64,000 nt of DNA, taken from positions 11,918 through 75,917 of the forward strand of contig DATIWF010000074.1 in the NCBI GenBank assembly GCA_035519535.1, given 5' to 3'. Positions 16,839 through 25,256 of this stretch are shown piece after piece. The DNA is from DATEGZ01 sp035519535 (GTDB lineage Bacteria > Acidobacteriota > Vicinamibacteria > Vicinamibacterales > SCN-69-37). Position numbers and translations under genes: made by a program. The stretch's first letter is position 1; each line of letters begins with the position of its first letter. The notes under the pieces are model-generated. The model was not told the DNA's origin. It worked only from the letters and a program-made list of their open reading frames with translations, and ran no database searches.

Positions 16839-19076
16839 TTAGGCGCGCTGCGTGCGGCGCGGGAAGTAGGCGATGATGTCGGTGATCGGGTCGGTCACGA
16901 GCTTGACGAACCAGACCATCGCGATCCCGACATCGTGCTTCCACGTGAGGTACGCCACGCGGCCGAGCACGACGATGAGCGTCCAGCGGAACCATTGCAG
17001 CGCAATCTGATCGGCGAGCGACCGGAATCCTGCGAACGTCCACGTGCCGGCGCTGGCCATCAGCACCAGCGGGATCGCCGCGTAAGCGAGCACGATGAGG
17101 GTCTTGCTGCGCGTGTCGTAGCCGAGGAGCAGCTTCTCCTGGTCGTGGCACGCGGGCTCGAGGACCGCGTGGCCGAACTGGCGGACGAAGAGCGACGCCA
17201 GGCCGACGAACATCGCCGTCGTCAGGTTCGTGAATGCGATCGCGTAGCAGTAGATGAACGCGGACGAGCTGACCAGGTGGAGGTACTGGTTCATCACGTT
17301 GTTGTGTGACGCGTGATGGTCGTCGTCCTTGCGCTTCATGACGGCCGTGTAGAACGTCCGGAGGGGCGCGGGCACGAGGCTGGCTGCGAGATCACGCACG
17401 AGTCGCCGTTTCATGGATCGCTCCTTGTGGGGAAATTCCTCCCGCGTCAGCCACCAGCCGTCGCGCTTCATGCGCCCGACGGCCTCGGTCAGCTTCGCCT
17501 GGAGGGCCAGGTAGTCGGCGTCGGTGAAGTCCATGCTGACGAGGCAACGGCCCGTGCCGACCCAGCTGAGCGTGATGCCCTGGGCCCGCAGGTAGTACTG
17601 GAGGAGCCAGTCGAATCGCCCCGGGTCGGTGAAGAGCACGGTCCAGATCGTGCCGAGATTCGCGACGCGCACCGGCAGGCCGGCGTCGGCCAAGTCGTGG
17701 TTGGTCGCGCGGACCCAGACCGTGCACCGCCGGTTGGCGTCCTCGTACCGCTGAGGCGCCGCTGGCTCGGCGACCCAGCGCAGGAACTCGTTCATCGCGC
17801 CCATCACGAGGGGATGCGCCGAGAAGGTGCCGACGACGTAGGCCATCCGCAGCGGGTGATCCGGATCGAGGCGCCGCATCAGCCGCGACTTCCCGCACAC
17901 CACGCCGATCGGCATGCCGCCGGCCACCGTCTTGCCGTAGACGACGAGGTCCGCGCGCACGCCGAAGTACTCCTGCGCGCCCCCCGGGGCGAGCCTGAAG
18001 CCGGTGTACACCTCGTCGAATATCAGCGGCACCGCGCTCGCTCGGCACACCTCACGCAGCTGGCGCAGCCAGGACGCATAGGGTCCGGTGCCGCCCTCGA
18101 CCTTGCGCAGGTCGCCGCGCACGAGCACGGCGTCGCTCGGCGGCGGCGAGTTCGGATGAAACGCCTGGACCGGGTTCACCAGGACGGCGGCGATCTCCTT
18201 CGCGCGCCGGCGAATCACGTCGAGCGAGGACGGATGGAGGTCTTTCAGGGTCAGGCAATCAGGAATGTCTCGCTCGTTGCCGAGGCCCGGCTGCACGCCG
18301 TCCCACCAGCCGTGATACGCGCCGGAGAAGCAGACGATGAGCGTGCGGCGCGTGTTGAAGCGCGCGAGCCGCACCGCGGCCATGACGGCTTCGGTGCCGC
18401 TCATGTGGAACGAGACTTCGTCGAGGCCTGAGATGTCCCGCAGGCGCGCGACGTTGTCGGCCACGACCGGATGAACGGGACCGAGCACCGGGCCAAGGTC
18501 CTTCACGCGATCCCATCCACGCGCGATCCAGGACTTGTACTGGTCGAACCCCGCGACGTTCAGTCCGTACGATCCGCTGACGTCGAGCGTCCACCGGCCG
18601 TCCAGCTGCTGCAGGTACGGTCCGCGCGAGGCCGTCACGACCGAACGAAGGTTGAAGCGCTGGCGCGCCTCGCGTGCGAAATGGAATGGCACGCGGCTGG
18701 CGTCGGTGAACCGCAGATCCGAGAACCCGTCGCGCAGCTGGCGCGTCAGCTCGATCGAGGCAGGCGTCTGGTCGCGCAGGGCCTCGGTCAGCTCGTCGAG
18801 GCCGCGCTGACGGCGGGCGAGCCACGCGGCGGGCGCTCCATCCGCCAGGAGAAAGTCCTCGCCGACACGGTCCGTCCGCCGGGTCACGTTCGCGAGGCGA
18901 CGCGACGCCAGCGGAACGAGCGCGAGCGCCGGGAGCGTGTGGAGGAGAACGACCAGGCGGTGTAACGCGAACGCGACAACCGGAAGGCCCACGAGCACGG
19001 CCACGGGTACCCATCCGTGGAACGAGCGCAGGAAGCTCACGCAGCAAGTACGGTACCGAGTCCGCGTAACGTCCAC
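16839..19076 (-). CDS. Class III aminotransferase fused to membrane domains
   Basis: A 745-residue fusion. An N-terminal membrane segment (VPVAVLVGLPVVAFALHRL) precedes a PLP fold-type I class III aminotransferase at about 90-560, related to glutamate-1-semialdehyde aminomutase: SGTEAVMAAVRLAR, FSGAYHGW, FDEVYTGFR and the PLP lysine in YGKTVAGGMPIG. The last 150 residues are four helices with HHASHNNVMNQYLH and RQFGHAVLEP, which resemble the DUF962/Mpo1 pattern (low certainty). It would transaminate or isomerise an amino group on a membrane-borne substrate. GTG 19076 is taken as start, but no good ribosome site is seen and an internal GTG nearby is possible. Confidence 0.8.
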   Translation of the reverse strand: MDVTRTRYRTCCVSFLRSFHGWVPVAVLVGLPVVAFALHRLVVLLHTLPALALVPLASRRLANVTRRTDRVGEDFLLADGAPAAWLARRQRGLDELTEALRDQTPASIELTRQLRDGFSDLRFTDASRVPFHFAREARQRFNLRSVVTASRGPYLQQLDGRWTLDVSGSYGLNVAGFDQYKSWIARGWDRVKDLGPVLGPVHPVVADNVARLRDISGLDEVSFHMSGTEAVMAAVRLARFNTRRTLIVCFSGAYHGWWDGVQPGLGNERDIPDCLTLKDLHPSSLDVIRRRAKEIAAVLVNPVQAFHPNSPPPSDAVLVRGDLRKVEGGTGPYASWLRQLREVCRASAVPLIFDEVYTGFRLAPGGAQEYFGVRADLVVYGKTVAGGMPIGVVCGKSRLMRRLDPDHPLRMAYVVGTFSAHPLVMGAMNEFLRWVAEPAAPQRYEDANRRCTVWVRATNHDLADAGLPVRVANLGTIWTVLFTDPGRFDWLLQYYLRAQGITLSWVGTGRCLVSMDFTDADYLALQAKLTEAVGRMKRDGWWLTREEFPHKERSMKRRLVRDLAASLVPAPLRTFYTAVMKRKDDDHHASHNNVMNQYLHLVSSSAFIYCYAIAFTNLTTAMFVGLASLFVRQFGHAVLEPACHDQEKLLLGYDTRSKTLIVLAYAAIPLVLMASAGTWTFAGFRSLADQIALQWFRWTLIVVLGRVAYLTWKHDVGIAMVWFVKLVTDPITDIIAYFPRRTQRA

Positions 19077-19187
19077 GCGACCGGCGCATCACTTTTTTGC
19101 GAAGACGGTCGTGAACACCGAGGTCGCCGCGCGAGGGCGACGGCCGGCCGCTTCGCCGCGGTCCGCGACGTGAGCGGAGCAGGACGC

Positions 19188-19421
19188 TCAGTCCCTGAGA
19201 TCTCTGAGTTGTGAGGCCGGCGTCTCGGCGCGTTCGAGCAGTCGTGCCCTCTCGAGGAGCAGCTCATGCTCGGCGGTGAGCCAATCACTGACGTCTTGGC
19301 CGTGGAATCCTCCGCGTGCCTCGTAGAGGCCGAACGCGCGGATCGCGATGTCCTCGTGCGTCGGTGCTCCGGCGGGCTGATCCGAGAACTCGAGCCTCTC
19401 GTCCACGAGTGCGTCGCTCAT
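19188..19421 (-). CDS. DUF2934 small protein
   Basis: A 77-residue protein with the DUF2934 core: EDIAIRAFGLYEARGG, HGQDVSDWLTAEHEL. The family is common in soil and host-associated bacteria and has no known function. ATG 19421 has AGGAGG five bases upstream, which rules out the longer frame starting at 19454. Confidence 0.8.
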   Translation of the reverse strand: MSDALVDERLEFSDQPAGAPTHEDIAIRAFGLYEARGGFHGQDVSDWLTAEHELLLERARLLERAETPASQLRDLRD

Positions 19422-19517
19422 ACGAACCTCCTGCGAAGTGGGCGGCCTGCCCATCGACGCGAGTTTAGCGGTGCGCTGTCACGCACATGTGACAGGGTGA
19501 GGCTGTCTCGATTCCGG

Positions 19518-19523
19518 TATAGT
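19518..19523 (+). promoter_or_regulatory. -10 element for a possibly leaderless mRNA
   Basis: TATAGT ends eight bases before the ATG at 19532, so transcription should begin at or next to the start codon. No Shine-Dalgarno sequence is present. Confidence 0.45.
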
Positions 19524-19531
19524 TCCTCCTC

Positions 19532-19966
19532 ATGCGCTGGCGCGCGATGGTGGCCTTCGCCCTGCTGACTTCTGCCTGCGTGACCCTCACGCCCGAAGGC
19601 GCCCGGGTCGCCGTCTACAAGGCGCCGCTCGATGGGCCGCCCGCCCGACGAGAGATGCCGGACGGCTGCCGGAAGATGGCCACGCTCGGTGAAGACCGGT
19701 TCAGCGAACAGATGATCGAGGGCCAGGCCGATCCGTATCGCCTTCAGCGCAACGTCGTCGGCGGGGCCGGCGGCAACGTCCTCCTCGTCCTCATGCAACA
19801 GACCTCGCCGCGCGTCGACCCCGAGTGTCCGAAAGGGGCGCCGATCGGCGATTGCCCGGGGTATTCGGGCGCGTGGTACAAGGTCGTGTTCGAGAGTTAC
19901 GCGTGCACGCCCGAGGCGCTGCGGCTCCTGCCGCCGCTGAACACGCGCAAGCCGCCGGCGCGGTAA
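19532..19966 (+). CDS. Small lipoprotein, DUF4156-like
   Basis: A 144-residue protein with a lipoprotein signal (MVAFALLTSAC; Cys16 would be lipidated) followed by VTLTPEGARV, which resembles DUF4156 outer-membrane lipoproteins, and paired cysteines (DGCRK, PECPKG, GDCPGY, YACTPE). Function unknown. The start ATG 19532 has no ribosome site but a TATAGT eight bases before it. It stands alone. Confidence 0.7.
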   Translation: MRWRAMVAFALLTSACVTLTPEGARVAVYKAPLDGPPARREMPDGCRKMATLGEDRFSEQMIEGQADPYRLQRNVVGGAGGNVLLVLMQQTSPRVDPECPKGAPIGDCPGYSGAWYKVVFESYACTPEALRLLPPLNTRKPPAR

Positions 19967-20228
19967 GCCTGCCCCGACAAAGTCGCCGTGTGAACGCTCG
20001 TCGACGTCGCGACGCCCAGCCTTCGTGCACTCGTGCGGAAGTGACGTGACGCTGCTCCTACCGGATCTTGCTGCGCACTGACACTCTCGTCGATCGCTCA
20101 CATCAATCATGAAACTGCCTCAATCGCCGGGGTTTCCCGGTGATCCGCCGCCTCGCTTCCGGCCGGGATCGGATCCGTGTGCTAGGATCGGTGGTTGCGG
20201 GCGCGTCGCCCGCCGCGAGAGGTGAGCG

Positions 20229-20420
20229 ATGTTGATCGAGGAACGCACGACGCCCGACAAGTCCAGGCGGATCACCATCAGGTCGACCGCCGCAGGCTGG
20301 GAAGTGCGCAAAGAGCGCGACGGACGCGAGGTGAGCCGCGTGACGTATCTGGATTGGCATCGCGTCGAGCGAGCGCTCCAGCTGTTCGAGGAGTACTCGT
20401 CGCAGGCGAGCACGACCTGA
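20229..20420 (+). CDS. Small hypothetical protein, 63 residues
   Basis: A basic, strand-rich small protein (RITIRSTAAGWEVRKERDG, then an amphipathic helix RVERALQLFEEY). I do not recognise the family. GAGAGGTGA stands upstream of ATG 20229. It lies alone between the DUF4156-like gene and the convergent IMP dehydrogenase homologue. Codon bias agrees with a real gene, but its size leaves doubt. Confidence 0.5.
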   Translation: MLIEERTTPDKSRRITIRSTAAGWEVRKERDGREVSRVTYLDWHRVERALQLFEEYSSQASTT

Positions 20421-20579
20421 CGTTCGTCCCGGAGGTGCACGCTTCCGGATGTGGGCGCGCCGAGAACCGGCGCGACTCCAGGGCCTCGCAATTGCGGCCC
20501 AGCCTTGGCCGCAAGAACCCGCTTCGCGGATATGAGGACGACCGATTCCACGACAAGGGACGTGGTGAGCACGCAGGTC

Positions 20580-22061
20580 CTACCGGTCGAACGACTCCGT
20601 TCGTGACGCCGGCGTCAGCTTGACGAGATACCGCTCGGGCGCGCCCCAGAACCGGCGCTTGAGGTCGTCGAGCGTGTCAGCGCCGCCGTAGCTCACGGCC
20701 GAGCAGAGATGTTTGAGCATGTCGTGGAGCACCGTGCGCGCCGAGCCGCGCGCGGGCACGCTCACCTCGAGTCCTTCGGCGCCGAGGGCTTCGAGCTCGC
20801 TCGGGTCGACGTCCTCGAGGTCGAGCCGGTCGCGCACGGCGGCGACCGACGCCATCCCGCGAAATACCTTGAACGGCACGCGGACGAGCTTCTGGGATTC
20901 GGGCACGAGCACCGGCTTGAAGACGATTTCGCCGGGCGTTTCCTCGGTGCCGGCCAGCGCGCTGCCGAGCATGACGGTGTCGCCGCCGAACAGCAGCGCC
21001 AGGCCGATGCTGCCGTCGCGCTTGATGCCGCCGTCGGCGATGAGGGGCACGTCCTCGCCCACGGACGCGCGGCATTGGACGAGGGCCTCGACCTGCGGCA
21101 CGCCGAAACTCGTGCTCAGCCGCGTGGTGCAGCCGCCGCCTGGGCCGATGCCCACCTTGATTGCATCCACGCCGCGATCGACGAGAAAGCGCGCGCCTTC
21201 GGCGGTCGCGACGTTGCCCGCCACCAGATCGAGACGATCGAACTGTTTGCGGAGCGCCTCGATCGCGCGGGCCATCACGAGCGAGTGCCCGTGCGCGATG
21301 TCGATGACGAGCGCGTCGGCGCCGGCCCGCACGACCTCCGAGGCGCGCTCCAGGTAGTCGCCCGTCGCGCCGACCGCCGCCGCTACGCGCAGGCGTCCGT
21401 GGTCGTCGCGCGTGGCGAACGGGTGCTGGCGATGCTTCAGCAGATCCTTGGCCGTGATGAGCCCGAGCAGCGTGCCGTCCGATTTCACGAGTGGCAGCTT
21501 CTTGATCTTCCGCTCCGCCATCAGCCGCTCAGCCGCGCCTGGCGCCAGGGGCCCGACATGCACCACGAGCGCCGCGCGCGGTGTCATTCGATTGGCGACG
21601 GCGGCGTCGGTCGACGCGAACCGAAGGTCGCGTTCGGTGAGGAGGCCTTCCAGGCGGCGGTCGTCGCCGACGACCATCAGCGTGCCCACCCCGGTCCGAT
21701 CCATCAAACGCCGGGCGTCGGCCACCGTCCGGCGGGCGTCGATCGTGTGCGGGTCCCCGATCACGCCGTGCTGCGTGCGCTTGACGGCCAGAACCTCGGC
21801 GACCTGGGGCCCGATGTCGCCCACGCGAAACCCGCGGTCGATGACGCCGAGGCCGCCTTCCTCCGCCAGCACCACCGCCATCGCCGCACGCGTCACCGTG
21901 TCCATGTTGGCGGACACGAGCGGCCGTTTGAGGGGGATGTGACGCGAGAAGCGCGTGGACAGGTCCGTGGTGTCCGGGTTGCGGCTCGGCAGCACGCCAA
22001 GCTGGGGCGTGAGGAGAAAGTCGTCGAACGTGCAACCGCGGACGAACTCGTGAAGGTTCAT
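20580..22061 (-). CDS. guaB: IMP dehydrogenase family protein
   Basis: A 493-residue IMP dehydrogenase/GMP reductase barrel with a CBS pair. It has FDDFLLTPQLGVLPSRN at the N terminus, CBS domains at about 95-215 (ADARRLMDRTGVGTLMVVG, AERLMAERKIKKLPLV), the NAD segment VIDIAHGHS, and the catalytic loop GIGPGGGCTTR with Cys311. GGG replaces the common GSI before the cysteine, and the flap differs from classic GuaB, so it may be the GuaB1-like side branch (GMP reductase in mycobacteria) rather than the main enzyme. ATG 22061 has a weak AAGG very close by. Confidence 0.85.
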   Translation of the reverse strand: MNLHEFVRGCTFDDFLLTPQLGVLPSRNPDTTDLSTRFSRHIPLKRPLVSANMDTVTRAAMAVVLAEEGGLGVIDRGFRVGDIGPQVAEVLAVKRTQHGVIGDPHTIDARRTVADARRLMDRTGVGTLMVVGDDRRLEGLLTERDLRFASTDAAVANRMTPRAALVVHVGPLAPGAAERLMAERKIKKLPLVKSDGTLLGLITAKDLLKHRQHPFATRDDHGRLRVAAAVGATGDYLERASEVVRAGADALVIDIAHGHSLVMARAIEALRKQFDRLDLVAGNVATAEGARFLVDRGVDAIKVGIGPGGGCTTRLSTSFGVPQVEALVQCRASVGEDVPLIADGGIKRDGSIGLALLFGGDTVMLGSALAGTEETPGEIVFKPVLVPESQKLVRVPFKVFRGMASVAAVRDRLDLEDVDPSELEALGAEGLEVSVPARGSARTVLHDMLKHLCSAVSYGGADTLDDLKRRFWGAPERYLVKLTPASRTESFDR

Positions 22062-22120
22062 TGCCTTACGCTACATCGAGATCGCTCCCGACCGCGCGCT
22101 CTGACCCTCACCGAGCCGCC

Positions 22121-22270
22121 CGGATTCCGCTCGTGGTCATCTCGCCGTGGGTCAAGCCCGGGCATGTCGACCACACCTACACGGACCATGGATCGCTCCT
22201 GAAGTTCATCGAGGCCGTCTGGGATCTCGATCCGGTCCTCCCGCGCCGTGGTCTAGCTGATGGCGCCTGA
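22121..22270 (+). pseudogene. C-terminal remnant of a phospholipase C/acid phosphatase-like phosphoesterase
   Basis: The frame encodes RIPLVVISPWVKPGHVD and TYTDHGSLLKFIEAVWDLD, the conserved end of the phosphoesterase family of bacterial phospholipase C and AcpA. Nothing of the upstream 400 or so residues is present: the IMP dehydrogenase gene starts directly before it. It is a gene scar, not an expressed protein. Confidence 0.7.
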
Positions 22271-22439
22271 AATTTGCCGCGGCAGTCTTGGGAAATCCCC
22301 CGCGAACGAAACAGATCCCGCCCGTTACATTCTGTTTGCACGAATCCCAAGTCTCTGCTCCGCAGGCGTTTCGGAGGCGTGCAGCCTCCCTGCCGAGGCG
22401 GCATATGGCTTGCTGAACTACGTCGCGGAGTTCGGCCTG

Positions 22440-23318
22440 ATGCGGGTTCTGGTGACATGGAGCTCGAAGCGCGGTGGAACCGCGGGAATTGGCCGGATCC
22501 TGGGTCAGGAGCTCGCGGCAAGCGGCTTCGACGTCGTCGCCGTGCCGGTGCGCGAGGTGAAGAGCCTCGCGGGGTTCGAGGCCGCGATCGTCGGCGGCGC
22601 TCTGTACGCCAACTGCTGGCCAGCCGCTGCGCGGCGCTTCGTGAATCGCCACGTGAGACAATTGCGCCGCATTCCAGTCTGGTTCTTTTCCAGCGGGCCT
22701 CTCGACGATTCGGCGGATCGCCGGGCCATTCCCGCAACGCGCCAAGTCTCAGCACTCGCCGAACGAATCGGCGCGCAGGACCATGTCACCTTTGGTGGCC
22801 GTCTCGACCGCCAGGCCACGGGATTCCCCGCACGTGCGATGGCGAGGAAGAAAGCAGGCGATTGGCGCAACGCCGACGTAATTCGGGCGTGGGCCAGCAA
22901 GATCGCCGTCGCGCTTCCGACGGCGCGTGCGCATCCGGGGTGGGACCGCCGGGCGCGTTGTGTCGGGCGACTGCTCGCGTTCGGTGCGGCGGGCTGGGCG
23001 GCGTGCGCGGCGACTCAGCTGGTCCTCGTTCAATCCGTCGCCCGTGCACCTGCGCTCGTGGTGCATGCCGTCGCGGCCCCGTTCTTCTTCGTCCTGATTG
23101 CCCGGCAGTACTTCGGCCAACCCGGGCCGCGCGATCCTCTGCCAACCGCCGTGACGTGGACGTTGCTCAGCGGGGGGCTCGATCTCGTCGTTGCCGGCGT
23201 GGTGCTGCGCAGTACGAACATGTTCCACGGCATCGTCGGTACCTGGCTGCCACTGACGTCGATCTTCCTCGCAACCTGGATCACCGGCCTGGTGATGTGG
23301 ATGCGGCCACGAGACTGA
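22440..23318 (+). CDS. Flavodoxin-domain protein with membrane tail
   Basis: A 292-residue protein. Residues 1-150 are a flavodoxin fold of the HemG type: phosphate loop VTWSSKRGGTAGIGRIL, AIVGGALYANCW for the FMN edge, and WFFSSGPLDD. Three or four membrane helices follow from about residue 190 (LLAFGAAGWAACAATQLVL, VVHAVAAPFFFVLIA and others). A membrane electron carrier is likely; the partner is unknown. ATG 22440 has GGAG nine bases upstream. The frame is open to 22260 across the scar above. Twelve bases separate it from the next gene. Confidence 0.75.
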   Translation: MRVLVTWSSKRGGTAGIGRILGQELAASGFDVVAVPVREVKSLAGFEAAIVGGALYANCWPAAARRFVNRHVRQLRRIPVWFFSSGPLDDSADRRAIPATRQVSALAERIGAQDHVTFGGRLDRQATGFPARAMARKKAGDWRNADVIRAWASKIAVALPTARAHPGWDRRARCVGRLLAFGAAGWAACAATQLVLVQSVARAPALVVHAVAAPFFFVLIARQYFGQPGPRDPLPTAVTWTLLSGGLDLVVAGVVLRSTNMFHGIVGTWLPLTSIFLATWITGLVMWMRPRD

Positions 23319-23330
23319 CTGGCGGGTTCC

Positions 23331-25256
23331 ATGACCACGAAGCTGGATGTCGTCAACGAACTGGGCGAAACCGGCCTGCTGCTGCCCGACTTGATCACCC
23401 GGGGCCTCGCCGCGAATGACCGCGTCAAGTACTACCTGACCCTGATGCAGGCCGCGAAGGCTCATGCGGAGCATCCGGCCACCCTGGCTTCGGACCTTCG
23501 CCTCGAGCGCGAAGCGAGCGGCGTCGAGGATGCGACCCTGGACGACGTCATCGCCGACAGCCGCAAGGAGGCCGGCGGCATGGTGTGGCTGCCGCACGGG
23601 CAGCGTCTGCACGATCTGGTGTTCGGTGCACTCCGAGAGATGCTGGCGCCGGTCTCAGCGAGCCGGGACGCGCCGGGTCGGGAGACCTACGAGCAGCGCC
23701 TGGAGGACCTCCTCGCGCACGCGTGGTCCTGTGAGGGCGACGTCATGCCGTCTTCCTATATCGACGGGCTTGGGCGGGCCGAGGGCCCCGCAGACAGCGT
23801 GCACCGTCTCGTCATGGATCTCCACCGCGAGCTGAATCGCCTACAGGCGGCGGTTGCGAGAGAGTCGGTGGATGGGGCCAGCACGTATGGTCTGGAAGAG
23901 ACCGATCGGACTCTCGTCCGTGCGTTCATGCGTGGTCTGAATTCGACGGCGCCGCTCAAGTTCGATCACCCGGGACTCGCGACGACGGCTGCGCGCGCGG
24001 GCGCGCGACTGACAATTCAGAACGACCTCGGCACGACCGACGCGCACGTGGTGGTGATCCACGTCGAAGGACTGGCCGTCACCGTGATCTACACCGATGT
24101 TCATCCGGCCCGGGCGGCCTTCTTTCGAGATCTCCTGGCGCCTCACGACGTCCGGTGGTCGGGCAGCGAAGCGCCGCCGGGCGCGGCGTATGAGTTGAGC
24201 GTGGGGCGCGTGGACACCGCCGATCAGGCCGGCGTCGGCCAGTACCTGTCGTTTCTCGGGTCACGCCTCGTGTTCCTGATCGACTGGAACCGCGCGCGGA
24301 AGCGCCTGCAGCGGTTCGTCAGGAAGTCCGACGCGATCGCGGTCCTGAGGTGGGCGGCTGACGCGAACGTCGGGCACCGCGCGTTCCTGCAGGCGGGCGA
24401 GACCCGGCTCGTTGCCACCGCCCTGGAGCGCACGCACGCTGAAATCCGATACGGCATGCGCCTCGACGAGTTTCTCGGCCGCGACGAGGCCCGCGCGTTC
24501 CTGCAGGCCGTGCTGCGGTTGAGCGCCGAGGGCCTCCAAGCCAGCCGGTCGCTCAGGCTGATCCAGGACGAAATCGAGGCCGAGCTGCTTGCACGCGTCC
24601 AGACGGCGGAACACAGCGCCTTCGGCCTGGCTGCCGATCACGCCGCGTTCATCTGGATGCTCGCCGACCGTCTTCAGCATGCCGTCGCCCGCGCCGGCAG
24701 CCGACGGGCGGACGGCTATGTCCAGCGGACGGCCGAGCTCGCCAAGCGATGGGAAACGCAAGCTGACGACATCGTCAAGCACTCGCGGCGTCTCGTCGAT
24801 CGTTCCGCGGCAAGCGGCGCGAATGCGCACCTGTTGGTGACGGCCGATGACGTGGCCGACGGACTCGAAGAGGCGGCATTCTTCCTGACTCTGTTGCCGT
24901 CCACAGTCGACAGAGCCGCGATCGGCGCACTGCAACGACTGGCCGATCTCCTCAGCCAGGACGCCAGGCAGTATGTGAGCCTGATTGAGCAGGCTAAGGC
25001 CGTGCCCCACGCGTCCGACCGCGCGGACATCGACAGGTTCCTCGTCGCCGTCGACCACGTCGTCGAGCTCGAGCACTCCACCGACGCCGCCGAGAGGGAG
25101 GTGCAGGCGATGGCGATCTCGCGGGTCGCCGACTTCCGCGAGCTGCATGCGATCTCGGCCATCGGCGCGGCCCTCGAGCACGCCGCCGACGGTCTCGCGC
25201 GGTGCGCGCTGATGATCCGCGACCGCGTTCTGGAGGGCCTGGCGGAGCGATCATGA
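23331..25256 (+). CDS. Large protein with PhoU/DUF47-like C-terminal part
   Basis: A 641-residue helical, soluble protein with no assigned function. Residues about 400-640 have the long-helix pattern and DDVADGLEEAAFFLTLLP motif of PhoU/DUF47 proteins, which bind metals and phosphate-related partners. The front part (LPDLITRGLAANDRVKYYL) is unrecognised. Its stop overlaps the start of the dikinase-like gene (ATGA), so the two products are made together and probably interact. One possibility is that it controls or donates to the phosphohistidine enzyme; this is inference from order only. Confidence 0.65.
   Translation: MTTKLDVVNELGETGLLLPDLITRGLAANDRVKYYLTLMQAAKAHAEHPATLASDLRLEREASGVEDATLDDVIADSRKEAGGMVWLPHGQRLHDLVFGALREMLAPVSASRDAPGRETYEQRLEDLLAHAWSCEGDVMPSSYIDGLGRAEGPADSVHRLVMDLHRELNRLQAAVARESVDGASTYGLEETDRTLVRAFMRGLNSTAPLKFDHPGLATTAARAGARLTIQNDLGTTDAHVVVIHVEGLAVTVIYTDVHPARAAFFRDLLAPHDVRWSGSEAPPGAAYELSVGRVDTADQAGVGQYLSFLGSRLVFLIDWNRARKRLQRFVRKSDAIAVLRWAADANVGHRAFLQAGETRLVATALERTHAEIRYGMRLDEFLGRDEARAFLQAVLRLSAEGLQASRSLRLIQDEIEAELLARVQTAEHSAFGLAADHAAFIWMLADRLQHAVARAGSRRADGYVQRTAELAKRWETQADDIVKHSRRLVDRSAASGANAHLLVTADDVADGLEEAAFFLTLLPSTVDRAAIGALQRLADLLSQDARQYVSLIEQAKAVPHASDRADIDRFLVAVDHVVELEHSTDAAEREVQAMAISRVADFRELHAISAIGAALEHAADGLARCALMIRDRVLEGLAERS

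Noticed and set aside
22260..22439. Longer N terminus for the flavodoxin protein
   Set aside because: The extra 60 codons cover the phosphoesterase scar and lack a ribosome site; ATG 22440 begins the flavodoxin fold.
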